Source of the DNA: Rattus norvegicus
Taxonomy: Eukaryota; Chordata; Mammalia; Rodentia; Muridae
Reading direction: 5' to 3'
Length of the DNA stretch: 64,000 nt
Assembly: GCF_036323735.1 (NCBI RefSeq)
Contig: NC_086026.1
Location: 89,487,359 to 89,551,358, forward strand
The position numbers were made by a program, and so were the translations under genes. Below the pieces are notes generated by a model, which was given only the letters and a program-made list of their open reading frames with translations, was not told where the DNA came from and did no database searches. Below, piece after piece: positions 13,101 to 26,946 of the stretch (position 1 is its first letter; every line of letters begins with the position of its first letter).

Positions 13101-16100
13101 ACAAATAATGATTTAAAGAGAAAAGAGTTGTTTCTATGACTCCACGAGCATGACAAATCACTTTCATACAAACTCCTTTGGGTTTCTTTGTAAGCCCAAA
13201 TTGAGTGAGTATGTCTGCTCTTGGCACTTGTGTCAAAGTCAAGCTTGCAAAATTATCAAGTTGTTTTATGGCCAAGGAAACTTCAATGATTACAACTATT
13301 ACATAGTTGACAAAAAATAAGGAAAAAATAGATAAAAGATGTTTTCATCCCCACTCAAAGTTCACTCCAACTGAGTAAAAAAAAAAAAAAGACAATTCTC
13401 TTAGTTCACCCAAAGCCAGAAGTCTACAAATTCTGACTGCCCAGCTTGTCTGTTTCTGCAGGGGAAAGGTCAGTCTGCTGTTCAAAATTCAAAAAAGAAT
13501 ATCTGCAAAAGTTTGAGGACAGACGTACAAGAAGGAACATGAAACATACAAGTGGATGTAAGCAAGGACACAGACCTTGAGAAGCACTTTGCCACCTCGC
13601 ATCCCTGAAACCACTGTAAGCTAATGACAGACTGCTTCTACACAGTCCACACGCCTAAGAGAAATGTCCTCGCCATTGAAGGATCATGGACTTACCGTTA
13701 ACTTTGCAAAACTCTTCAGTGTTGGCGCTTCCATTATCTTGTCCTATGGTTTACGCAGATATTGACCCTCTGCTGTCACTACAAACCCAGTTCTGAAATG
13801 GTTTCTAAACTGCAATCCCTTTCCGTGGTTGCATCATTCAAAGCCCCACAACGGCACCTCTAACCATCTGACCCTAACTAGGCAACTTCGCTGGCTCTAC
13901 GTCTTCTTGTGATTTCATATGGTCTAAGCTTTAAGGCTGTAACTTCTCTTTACATTCAGGGGTTATCAGTGCAGAGCATCAAATCTGACAATCTGCAGCT
14001 GAAGAGAGGAAAGCAGACGTAAGATGTCTTTCCCAGTCCTATACATTAGGAAGCTACCAAGCATTACTGAGCAAGCCAAACTCATCAACTTGCAAGTCGC
14101 AGCATCTGAGTAAAGTAGGACTGAAGTGAAACTGCGTCTGTCAACTCTTTCCTCTCTTTTTCTTTTTTTAGTCACTTCCCACATTTGTTTGCATTGACCT
14201 TGCCATATAATGTAAATAAATCCTTAAATAAGCTAGATGTCATTTCCTAGTTTGGTGCCGCCCCTGCCTCCCTCCAAAAAATCATTTTAAAATGAACTAA
14301 AGCACTGACCCTTAACTAGAAAGTTCCTCAAAGCAGACATCCAGTGCCAGTAATGACAATTCTGCAAATATCTGGAACCATTTCTACTATTTCTATGAGG
14401 TTAAATTTATTCTGACTTTCCCAGATCCAAGATAAATTAATGGAGGGCAGTTTTACTATAATATTCTTGTATAAAAAGAAAGGAATTTGCACATGTAACA
14501 AGAACCAAATTTCATAATTTTCACAAAGCCTTCAACTAGTTACCATGTACCCGATGCAAATACTATAAATTACAGTGTTATATTTAGTCACCACAGGGGA
14601 CTCCTCAGGGGACTCCACCTCAGGGGAGCCTCTGATGCCACTGAGCACTTCATGAAGAGGTCCCTACCCAGATATGCCAGTATCTGTCCCAGCTTACCAG
14701 GGCCCTTGACACTGTTACACAAGTTGATGGTGAGGTCATCCACAATCTTGGACAATGACTCAAAATCTGCCACATTGTATGCGTGAATGTCATCTGGATC
14801 AGTGGCAATCATCTTTAACTCAACTTCGTCAGCATTCTTAATACCTTGACAAAAGAGTTAAGTACAAATTGAAAGCACCTTTCAGGAAAAAAAGCAATGG
14901 AATGAAGCAAATGCTCCAGGCCTTTTCTCTTTACAAGTGCTCCATCACTGTGCCTCTGTTGGGTAGAATCACATGAGTACAGGTATGCATAGAGCCCTTT
15001 GGATACCCTGGTGGTTGTGAGCCACCCGATGTAGGTGCTGGGAATGGGACTCAGGTATTCTGCCAGAGCAGTACTAGCCTTAACTGCTGAGCCATCTCTC
15101 CCTTCCCAGTAGTATTTTTAAATATAAAAATCCCTTTATTGTATAATGAACTCAAAAAAGCATGACAGAGCTGTGTTTTCTCTAGGTATATGTAGCACCT
15201 TTCTCTCATTCCAGAATTTCTTTTCGTAGGCAAATAAATCCCACTGTATAACTTTATTGCCATCAAGACAAAGTATGTCTTTTTTTTCTTTAGCTTCTGT
15301 TTTCTCTAAGCTCTGATTCTTCTCAGGTATCAGATAAGTCTTGTCCATTCCAAAAGAACGAGAGCTGGAATTAGTATTAGTCCCCCCCGCCTTTGTTAAT
15401 TAATTTCAGTTCCTCTCCACTACACTTCTGTTTGGGAGGGTCAAGAATTCTGCCATTCCTTGTGTGAGTAAGCATGGTAATCCAATAATTTTTAAATACA
15501 GAAAATGTCCTCGGTGTTGCTGTCACCTCAGGGCTTCACTACCTTCTCCATTGCTTACCGATAGCAAACAGCTCTACACCTTCATCCTTGAGCTTCTTGG
15601 ATGGAGCCTCCACATCATCCTGTGATTTTCCATCGGTAATGAGAACTCCAATTTTGCGAGCACGAGGCCGCATGCCAGCTTGAGTCTTGAAGCTCTGTTG
15701 GCGAATGAAATTCAAAGCCATGCCTAGTGGGATTTTTAAAAGACAGCCAGTCACATCATCTCTCAGCTACCTGCCTGACCAAAAAGCACATGCCAAAACC
15801 TCACCAAAGCATCCTGACTCACCTGTGAGGGTGTTTCCTCCCTTATACGGCAAGTTCGCCACAGCCTGTAACAAACTCTTCTTGTCTCTATGAGCGTTTA
15901 GGTGCCACTCTGTTCTGGGGTCTCCACTGTACTGAGCGAGAGCTGAAATGACCGCATAGATGTTACGATGTATAAAAGGTAGCAAGTAAATTGTCAAAGG
16001 TCTTCAGCATTGACGAGACCTACCAATTTGTACTCTCTTGGGGCCGATTTCAAAGACTTCCACGATACGAGAGATGAAGCTTCGCACAGTTCTAAAATTT

Positions 16101-19100
16101 GCGCGGCCAATGCTCCATGACCCATCCACCAGCAACACAATGTCTGCTTCAGCTCTGGTGAGACATTCCATCCCTGGCACGGCAACGGTAAGATAGGACA
16201 GTAAGAAGCATATCGTTGGCAGGTCATACCCCTGTGCCACCCAAGTTGTCTATTCAACACTGCAGCTAGGTCTAATAATTTAAAGACACAACTATAATTT
16301 CTGAACCTTAAATAACATTCATGAGAATCAGTTTCTCCAAATATTATTTCAGTTGCAAATCTTTTCTTCATCTGTAACTATATTTTCTGATCACAATCAC
16401 AGAACCTAGAGATTCTAGGTAAACCATGATGGTCAGTTTGAAAGGCTCACCCAACAATCATTACTGAAAATAATGAATGGGAATGCATACCTTTCTAACA
16501 ATAAATATTAATAATTTGAATAAGATTTGGATGTGCTATAAGATGTTCCATTCTCCTTCCCTATTTAAGACATTAGCAAACAAGCATAGGATGGACTGGT
16601 TAAATGGCTAAACTATAAGTGATTCCAGTGAGCCAAAAATATCCTTTATAATAGTTAAGCCACCAGGTTACCATTACGTGTTATGAAAGCTTGGGCACAT
16701 GATAGTTAAAATCAGACTTCTGTGAAGTAAACACATGTTTTGAAAACTTGAAACACTGTTATATTATTTCGTTGTTAACTATCAACTTTTTCACCTACTG
16801 TATATAAAAATTAGGTAAATTCAGACAGCAAAGTTTGCACATTGAAAGAATTGAAGAAGAAGGAAGACCATTTGGAAAAGGATGCAGAGAAACACACAAA
16901 TTGAGAGCTGTCGAGACAACGAACAAAAACACAGATACAAAGCTAAGGTGCTTTGGGAAGAGAAAATAATCCCAATATCCTCAGTGAGAAGCTACAAAAT
17001 AAAAATATAAGCCAGTTAATATCATCATAAGAGAAACAATAAAACAATGCAAAATATCAAAATTTGACACTTTCCTTTATCCACCTTAACTGTAAATGCT
17101 CTTTTTATTGAAGCTTGCCTCCCAGCTAGAAACTTTCCCATTTATTGCAATGTTTTCAGGTCATAGTTACATCACTTTTCAAATGAACGAGAATCAAGAA
17201 ATGCTCATCACACTACCAATTACTTTAGTGCCATTTGTGTATGACTCTTCTCATGATGGAAGACTGTCATACATTGTTCTGGAACCTACATCTTTATGGC
17301 CTTGACTTCTCTCGTTATGCTAAGAGCTACTGGTTTTAATAAGTGATTATTTTTAAAGTTTAGAAGTAAAGTCTACCTCCTACTCTCACCTTTAATTGCC
17401 TTAAATGCTGGCTTGCCTACATCGAAGCTGTGATTACGGCAAAGACAAGCCATCTAAAGGACTGTGCTACTGTTGGCTTCTAAGTCATGAGTGCCCAGTT
17501 CCTTATGTATAAAGCCTTCTTTCTCAGTCCAAGGAAGCCATCAAAGTAAAAAATATATAATTATTTTAACAAAAGAAAATCATACCACTAAAAAGAAAAA
17601 ATAGAAAATTACACTTAATAAAATAAATTTTTTAAATAAAATAACCAATAAGGACTGATTTTTAAATAATCAAGTATTCAATTAATGCAAAATTGAAAAT
17701 GAAAAGCCAAAAACTGGGCTCAACTGGACATTCGAAGCAGTTTCTACAAACATAAAAAAGTTTGTCAATTATTTAAATAAATCGTAGTGAAAGTCACAGT
17801 TGTCATCGTTTAATAGCCTCACACCTCACATGTGCAATAGCATCATACTACTATTTCCCCATGGAAATGCAACTCGGTTTCTTACCGGAAGATAGAAATG
17901 GTGTCACAGTTGTGTCAGAAAGGGTTGTCATTTCCTGCCCAACAAGTGGTAAACTTTCTCCTCCATCGAACATCCCAAAAACATTGACTCTATATGTAGT
18001 GCCTGCCCTGAAACAGTAACAGGCAGTGTGGGTGTGGACTGTGGTCTCAAAGGACAGTTCTCGTCTTGTTAAAGATACTTATCTTCACTAACAAACTTTC
18101 ACCCATAGGAACGTAAAATGTTCAGTATTGCAAAAGCACAAAGATAGCTGCCATCACATTCCAGCTTGCTGATGTCACAGGAAACAAGCCACCCAACATT
18201 CCAGGGAGCTCTGGGGATTTACTGCACTGTCCCAGGACTTTTCAGAGGCAGCGTTTCCCCCATGTTACCTTTCAGTGTTGGGAAGAATGAGCTGCCTTGC
18301 TTAGGCTGCTTCTGAGATGCGGGCTTTAGGGTGATTGAAATGCTCTGTGTCTGCACAATGACCTGAGACACTCAGCACTGGGCCATGTCAAGCAGTGACC
18401 TCCTGAATTTCATCCTACCTACTCAAGTGATCAGGAACAACAAGCACTATACAGGTTCCAACATTACTGAATGAATACTTAAGTGAACAAAATTCCCAAG
18501 AGGAATGTACAGTAACCCACTGGTGCCACTGGATGAATGTGGAGTGCTGTTCGAATTCACACTCCCTTGTTTTCCAACTCACTGTCTAAAACTAGACCTC
18601 TAATCAACCCAAGGCTGTTCTGCCAGCTGGCAGCAAGCACAGACTCTGGCCTTTGAGCTCCAGTATGCTTCACTGCTGGGACATCCACCATGGGGGTGGG
18701 GGACGTCTCAGAATGAGTCACTTGGCCACAGATTTTCACATGACTGCAAGTGCAATGAAACTATGTGATACAGACATGTCAAGATCCAAGTATTCTTAAT
18801 TATCTAAACAATACAAGCCGTTTGTCAAGCTTAATTCTTTGCTGGTCTCTACAAACGTGAGGTAGTTCTTTGTGTAAAACCTACTAGTTCACATAAACGA
18901 TGCAGTCCTTAGCACAAATACAGTTCATTCCTACCTAAGCTCCTCCAAGACAACTGTGTTGTCATATGGTCCAAGGACCAACTCCCCAAGTCTTCTGTCG
19001 TCACCTGTAGGGTGAAAGGTGACTTTGTAACCTTTCACTTCCCCAGGGGCAGGCTCCCAAGTCACTCGGAAACTTGACATTGTTGGGTCAGAAGTTTTGA

Positions 19101-19629
19101 GGTTTCTCGGCGATTTAAATCGAGAAGCTATAAAAATAAAAGTTTTTAAAAAACAATATTATCAATAAGATAGGCTCAGGCATTTTGCATTTACTCCCAC
19201 AAAAATATGGAAATATAAGAAAGGTCAAGTCTAATCGTGCAAAATGTCAGGCTCAACAAAAACCCTGAGAAACTGAGTTCTGCAGGGGCAGCATATACAA
19301 TTCTCACAATTCAGGCAAGTTTTGGATTGATACATTATTAGCAGTAGGATCATTTCTCCAGGAACTAGATTTCCAAAACAAATAATACGCTAATTAGACA
19401 TCCCATCTGCTAAATATAATTTGAATTTGTAACAAATATAAATATTCGTATATGTGGTACTAGAGCTTAAATCCAAGGACCCATTCCTGTTTGGCAAATA
19501 CTCTATAACTCAGATACAACCTACAACCCCAGATTCAATTTAAAATGTTTAAAAATGAAATAGATACAAAATCTTTTGAAATGGCCATACTGTCTCCCTT
19601 AAAGGCAGCAGCAGCAGCAGCAGCAGCAG

Positions 19630-19671
<42 letters not shown>

Positions 19672-22600
19672 TGTATACCTGTTGTTCCTGATCCTTGTCT
19701 AAGCTTTCCTTCTCCTGTCTTATACATTGGGAGAACTGTGATGTCATATGTGGTCTGGGGTTGAAGCCTCTTTAGCACTGTTGAAGTGACCGTGGGTGGA
19801 ACCTTAGCAACCATCTGTCTCCCACCCCCTTGAGGGCGATACACAACGCGGTAGTTGATGACTTTCCCCGGCGCTGCTTTCCAGGTAACTCTCATTGTGT
19901 GTTCTGTTTCTTCATCCACTTTTAAGATTTTGGAGTCTTGAGATACTGTGAAACACAGAATAGTAGTAATAATGTATAGCTTGTTGAAAGAAAACATTTT
20001 TGCCTGCCTCTTCCTTCGTGAAAGAAGAAACTCTGGATTCTAAGTGTGGACACAGATGTCGTGCTGACCCTTGCCGTCTTGGTTTCGTGATGGCATATGA
20101 ACCTCCTCTCAGCATGGCCTCAGTAGAATGTTCTTGCTTTATCCAGTTAATACTAAAATATGAAAGTTCATATTGCAGGGATTTCCTATCTGCATTCTAG
20201 AGATTTTGCAAAGAAAAAAATCAATCTCTGAAGATGTGGTTTTAAATTTTTTATTGTGTTTTATCTGTAAAGAATTCCTCTAGTAATAACGCCACAAGGA
20301 ATACTAGAGATCAAAAACACAGAGTTAGAAATTTTATTCAGGCATTTTCAGAAGCTACAGTCTGTAAGTGCCCGGCCAGAGTTAGTACGATTGGCACCAA
20401 CCTTCTCATCGCTGTGTGTCTAAGACTATGAACACAAAACAGACAATTCTGACACACAAAAAAAAATCTCAAAAGCTAACAGATGTTAGCATACACATCA
20501 AATACTTTAGAAAGTACTATGGGTTAATATCTATCTAATGCATAGATAATATAATTATTAAACTGTTATTAATATTTTATTATTATGAATAAGTCTCCGA
20601 AATAGATCACCAAATATCTTCCAACAACATATATCCCCTTTCTTACAATGAATTTATTAGCCGGGTCATTTAATGCAATGCAAGACTCTTAAGACTCAAA
20701 GGTTCCTAAGTACTTTTAGAAGGCACTAAAGCTGAAGGAAACAAAATCACCTGTCTTTGCTGATTTTTAATGGAATTTTGATGCTCAAATGGATAAGAAT
20801 CATAATGAAACGGCTTTGAAATGGAGAGAATAAAAACGTTGTTAAAATAGTTTTTAGACAATGAACATCACTTGTCTAAAAAGTGCCAGTGATGCCTGGG
20901 ATATTGAGAACAGACTCAGGCTGGCACAATGGTTGGCCATTTTGTTGCTGGAGTGTTTCTAGACACCAACACAGGCCGGTGGGATCCAGAGGGAATCCTG
21001 TGGTTTCCTTTAACTGACAAGATGGTGGGAGTCCACATATATTGGGACCCACATGCAGAGCACTGCTGTAGAGATCATGCCACAAACTGAATGCTCTGAA
21101 AATATACAGATCTTTGAGTCCTGACCCAATATAAATCAGGGCTATGGATAAGGAAAGTACCACAAACTAGGGAATGCTCCACCAAAAACAAACAGAATCA
21201 CTCTTGAAGTTCATATGTAGCCAGAAAGGCTCTCCCAGGCAGAAAACCAAACATCAGAATTGTGGTGACACCATGTAGAGTATACAGCAGGTGATCGCTT
21301 CAATAACAAAAGAAAAATGCTTCTAAACTAAAATAGGGCTTCGAATTTCAGAAAGATCAAACTATTTCCAAATAACTACAGTCCAGGTAGGAGTGAGGGG
21401 CATTTGTAGTAATATGCTGTCCAGGTCCCAACAAGCTAAACTCACAATATCTGGATTCAAAACAAAAATTATAAGGTATACCAAGAAGAACAAGGTAATG
21501 ATCTAAATTGTTGTCATAATAATTGTGTCCTCCCTAAAACCCATGTTGATGCTTTAACCTCCAACACTGATACTTGCAAGAATGACCTTTGGGAAGACAA
21601 TTTCAGTTAAATGAGTTTGTGTAGATGCAGTCCTAATCTAATGAGAATAGTGTCCTTAGCAGAGGAAGTGGAGACTAGTTCATGCTAGCTCTCCAACCCT
21701 CACCTCTGATGTAAGGAACCTTAATGGGGGTGGTGGTAAGGCATGTGGGCGTTTAAGTGTGTAGGTGTATTTGTAGGTCATGATGTCAGATAAAAAAAGG
21801 GACCATGAGAGAGAAGGAAGAGATTTGGGGGGAGATAGAAATAAAGTAATAAAATACTTGTAACTGGGAAGCATGAAAGGGGAAGTAACTAGTGGAAGAA
21901 AAGAAAGAAGAGAAAGCCAGAGGGAATAGCTGGTAGCAGTCTGGAAAAACAAACGACCATGTATAATGAAATCTACATCAATGGGGATGCCACAGTGAAA
22001 CCTATTACTTTATATGCCAGTCTGAAAAATATGTCTTACAGTAAAAGAGAGGAAAAATGAAAAGCCTCATTGGATTATTACTAATGTTCTTAAACACTAA
22101 TTGGTGAGCATCTGTAGTTTCCTAGAAGGTGCTGAGTGATAATATATTGTACAATCCCTATCTAAGATTTTCTCAGCAGAACAAGTCACCTATATCATAC
22201 ATAAAGTTCTCAAAAGTTTCTTCCACAATTTACAACTGAGAAAAATGGAGAGTTAAAGCTTCTGAGTAATGGCTTTAAAATAGATCTTTCTTCTCAAAAA
22301 GAGCACAATCCCAACCTTCCAAGTCTTTATAAACTTAATGTGTTGATAGGATGGTGGCCAAATGCTCCACCTCCCTCACACGGGGACACACTCCGAGGAT
22401 CTCTATTGCATTCTGCATTTCCATTAACTCTTTACAGTGAAGAAACTGTACTGAGGTGAGGTACATCAAGTCCTACGTCATTTTTAGTGGGAAATTATGT
22501 TTTAAGAAGAGAAGAAAGGCTTTGTTGTGTTCTCATAACCAAAAGTCAGTGTTTCTTACATCAGAATGCTACAGACTGCCCTGGCAAGCTTACACGCCAT

Positions 22601-25600
22601 GGGTTTTACAACTCACAGGTACTATCACACACTCGGCATGCCTCTGCTGAGCCAGCCACGGTGAGGAGGGACAATGAGTAGTCTAGTCCCAGTTCATGAT
22701 TTTCATGGCACCATCATTCAGGTGCCATGTCCTTGACATTCAATTGAATTCAAAAAGTGTCCAAATGTGATATTTTTCAAGCCCAAACCTAATTTGAACT
22801 TAAACCACACTCCTTAAGCAGCATGAATGTTCAGTGCTTTTAACCAAGTGAAAAAATAAGAAAATAAAAACCTCAGTGGTTAAACTGCACGTGACTGGAG
22901 CTGCCTAGTCATTAGGTAGCACCAACACGCATCCCAACACACCTGGGATGATGTTACCTACATTCAGTTGTGGCATCTCCAGTCACCGGCTCTCCTTCTC
23001 CACTGCTGTAAGTTGCAAAAACTGAAATTTTGTACTTGGTCTCTGGCTGCAGATTCTCAATCATAGTGTGAATTGCATCTCCAGGAAGAGTTTTCTCTCC
23101 GGCCTCAATATCGTCATAAAGCGACTTCCATGAGACCCTGTACCCTCGAACCATCCCTGGAGCAGATGTCCAATAGGCCCCGATTGATGTGTCTGTGATG
23201 TCTTTGGTAACTAGATTTTGAGGTGAACCACGTTCTGGAAGAGAGATTAAAAGAGTATGATTTTTTTTTAAATGTCAACTGGATAATTAAGTATTCCTTC
23301 ATCCCGGTAGATGTCCTAACTTACTGGACTCAAAGTCACCTATCTAAAATTAATCATTCCTTTTCAGCTTTGGGGCCTGTTTTTAATCAATGGAACAAAT
23401 TGGTGGAAGAAAATTCCATGGTGCAAGATTCCTAACTATCGGCCTTGCCCAGGTGCCCATTTTTATTGCAGTGACCTCTAGGCCAAGGCTGACATCCCAA
23501 TTTGAGGAAATACACATTTTAAAATTCTTTCCAAGGGGAATAATATGTCTAAATATCAATATTTTATCACATTCCAATGTGCTTTAGGACGTAGCCCACT
23601 GTTCACAATGGTCTCCATGTCTTTCTAACCAGGTTGTTTTTTTCTGTCTGTCTAGTTTCAATAGTCTTGGTTGTGTTATGTGAATTATAGTCAATACAAT
23701 TGTACACCACTTGCACACCTAAACCCCCACAAGTGCTTTCTGAAGAGACTTTTACTCGCATATTCCACTCAAAAGCACACACGAATACAAACTTTCAACA
23801 TAGCTTAATCCAATGAAACTAAAAATCACCAACATTCTGGAAAACTTAAAAGTGATTAGTCATCGAAATAGAGCACACCACTTATTCTATCTAACCAAAA
23901 CTGTCTGCTACTATATATATTATACATATACTATTATGTATATACTAATATATATTATACATATACTATTAAATAAAAATATAGAAACCTCAACTTAATA
24001 ATAGGCACAGATGGTTTCTAATAAAACCCTCACTTTCCATATTGGAAATGTAATATAAATATGGTCACTTTATATTGGCTGCCTTCACCAGAGTTTATGC
24101 CACACCATGATATAAATATAAAACCGTCTGCCTTCTCAGCACACATGATGCCAGTGACTGTTTTACATCGATGGAAGCCATGGTATACATACTAGATTTT
24201 TGAAAGCTGTTATTTTCTCAACCGGGAGTGAAAATTAACATTTTAGAAATACTTATGAACAGTTAAGTATGAGCCAAAAGTAAAGATGATCATTGACAAC
24301 CACAAAGTCAGTGCACACGCTCCTCATGCACGCAAGAAGTCAGAGGGAAAGATAAACAGAGGCGCTGGAATGCACACCAGACCCTAATGGAAACCTCTCT
24401 TCCATTATAAATAACTTTGAAAGCAGACAGGACTTCTCATCTCTAGAAGGAAATTAGCTGAATATTTCACTAGAACCAAACACTTATTTTCAAGAACATA
24501 GTGACTTTTTTCCCCTCAGCTAAAAAACCCTTTATAGGAGTGTGTGCTGTTTGCGTGGGAATAACCCTGTGTTTTCTTTACTTGCAGAAATGCATATTCA
24601 AATCGCCAGCTTCTCGGCTTGGTTTGGCTGTTCATTGTTTTCTATTTGTTTTGGTGACTGATTTCCCACAACTCTGTTAAGTTTCAAGTCTGCAACACAC
24701 TTTTCCTTTGCTTACTATAGATCATTTTTCCATGTGTGTCTGCTTCTGAACCTCTTAGCCTGTAGTCAAAAGGGCTCCTGGAAAATGAATTCACTTGGTC
24801 ATCACTTTGTATTTAAATAAGCTAATTAATGCATTAATGATATCCTCCAAACATACAAAAGTAACTTAAAATATGGGAAATTTTCTTCCAAACTAATACC
24901 ACAGCAATCATCAACTTCTACTTTTCCTAAGGGCTATGCTTCTTAGTCTATTTTTCTCCCCCACTTTCTACAGCACTGAACTGGTAGCATTGTTTGTTCC
25001 CATGACAACAGGCATCAATCTCCCAAACACAAGCAAATGATTTCACTATGAGAAAAATAACAGGAAGAGAATTGTGGTTGAGGCAAAAATATATTCACAG
25101 AGATGTTTCTGTTACTTGAAACAAAAAAAGATTCCAAATCACTAGACATGTCTTCCCATGGGCTTAAGCAGCTATTTTAACATTCAAAAGACCAGTAAAG
25201 CTAGAGCAAAATGCTAGCAAAATCACAGTAAAGACTCTTTCAAATGCATTGATGACATGAAACTAATTTGCAAATAACTCTTTAAGATATAAAGGAAATA
25301 GCAGGGGCTGGGGATTTAGCTCAGTGGTAGAGCGCTTGCCTAGGAAGCGCAAGGCCCTGGGTTCGGTCCCCAGCTCCAAAAAAAAAAAAAAAAAAAAAAA
25401 AGATATAAAGGAAATAGCAACTAAAAAGTGTTTGAGTTTTCATTAAAAGCACACCAACAATGACTGAAATGGCCTCAGAGAAGATTCCAAGTCTCAAGGA
25501 ACAGGCTTTAAGTGAGAGTTTCTGACTCAGGTGTATGAACATCATCTGCAGACACACATTCCACACTAAAGAAAGTTCAGACCCCAAAGAGAAAAATGCC

Positions 25601-26887
25601 TCAGTTCAGAAGCCAAAACTGAAAAGACAAATATTCCAAACACATTTCTTCTATCAGACAGAATGATAAGAGTACTCCTCAATGTTAAGTCTTTCTGTTT
25701 CCAGGCATCCTGACCGCTGTTTTGTCTATGAAGTCGGAGGCTGTAGTCTAATGAAATACAAAATACTTTGTAACACATGGATTTTTAAGGAAAAGATAAT
25801 TCCATGACAAGAAAGTTTTATCAGACCTACAAGCTATAAAGTTTTGTTTGTTTGTTTGTTTGTTTTTATTTTAAATGAAATCTTGGTTTGGCTAATCATC
25901 AGATTACCAAAAATTGAAGAAACAGAGGAAACTGAAGTAAAATGGGCAGGATAGGGGCTGGATGCAGCTAGTATTGAAGTTAAGTGTGCAACCAGCTGAG
26001 TGTGTCACCAGCAAGCTCTGTCACTTTCTAGTACCTTAGCAATAAAACATCTGGATTGGACATGATAGGCCAAGCCCATCCCTGCTCAAATCAGAAGACA
26101 TGAGACTGTGTCTAAATACTAACAGTTCGTAAAAGCCTTTTTTCCCCTTTGATTCTTTTTTCCGGAGCTGGGGACCGAACCCAGGGCCTTGCGCTTCCTA
26201 GATAAGCGCTCTACCACTGAGCTAAATCCCCAGCCCCTGTAAAAGCCTCTTAAATCTGTCCTGTGACTCCTCCCTGCATGGCTCTTTACTCCTTTACGTC
26301 CTCCCTCCACACACACCCGACTCTCCTTCTATTCCCCTCTCCATCCTCCCTAGGTTCTTTCTGCTGCTGCTACAGAGCTGTTTGTTCAGAAGATTCATGT
26401 GGCCAGAGAGGCAGAGAACCTCCACTCCAGCTTTTGTCTAGAATAACAGCTCCTTGAAAATGAGGTATTTGTGATTAACGAAACTGGCCACCTGAAGGGG
26501 TCATGATGAGGATGTCTGAGACTGTGACGGTCCCTCTATTGTGTGGTTATATCATCATACACAGCAAATCCAAGTCCCTTCAAGACTGGTCCTTGGAGAA
26601 CTGGGAAGTTGATGTAGCTTATCATCACTCACTTTCCATCTCACAAAATGTGGTTTGGGATGCCCTCTCTCCCTTCTCTCTGCCCTATCCTGTCCCAGAA
26701 GAAAATGGCTCTCAACATGTTTGCCTTCAAACCCTCAGTGAAACTCTTACGGAGTTTTAGTCAAAGTGTCATCTAGGCAGGCTTTTGCTTGTTTAATATA
26801 TGTCTGGGGTTGGGGATTTAGCTCAGTGGTAGAGCGCTTGCCTAGCAACTACAAGGCCCTGGGTTCGGTCCTCAGCTCCAGAAAAAA

Positions 26888-26946
<59 letters not shown>

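Noticed and set aside
19535..19747. Minus-strand ORF with runs of Asp and Ala
   Set aside because: It is a reading frame through the CAG/CAT microsatellite and crosses the exon 15 donor out of the Col12a1 frame. It is not a gene.
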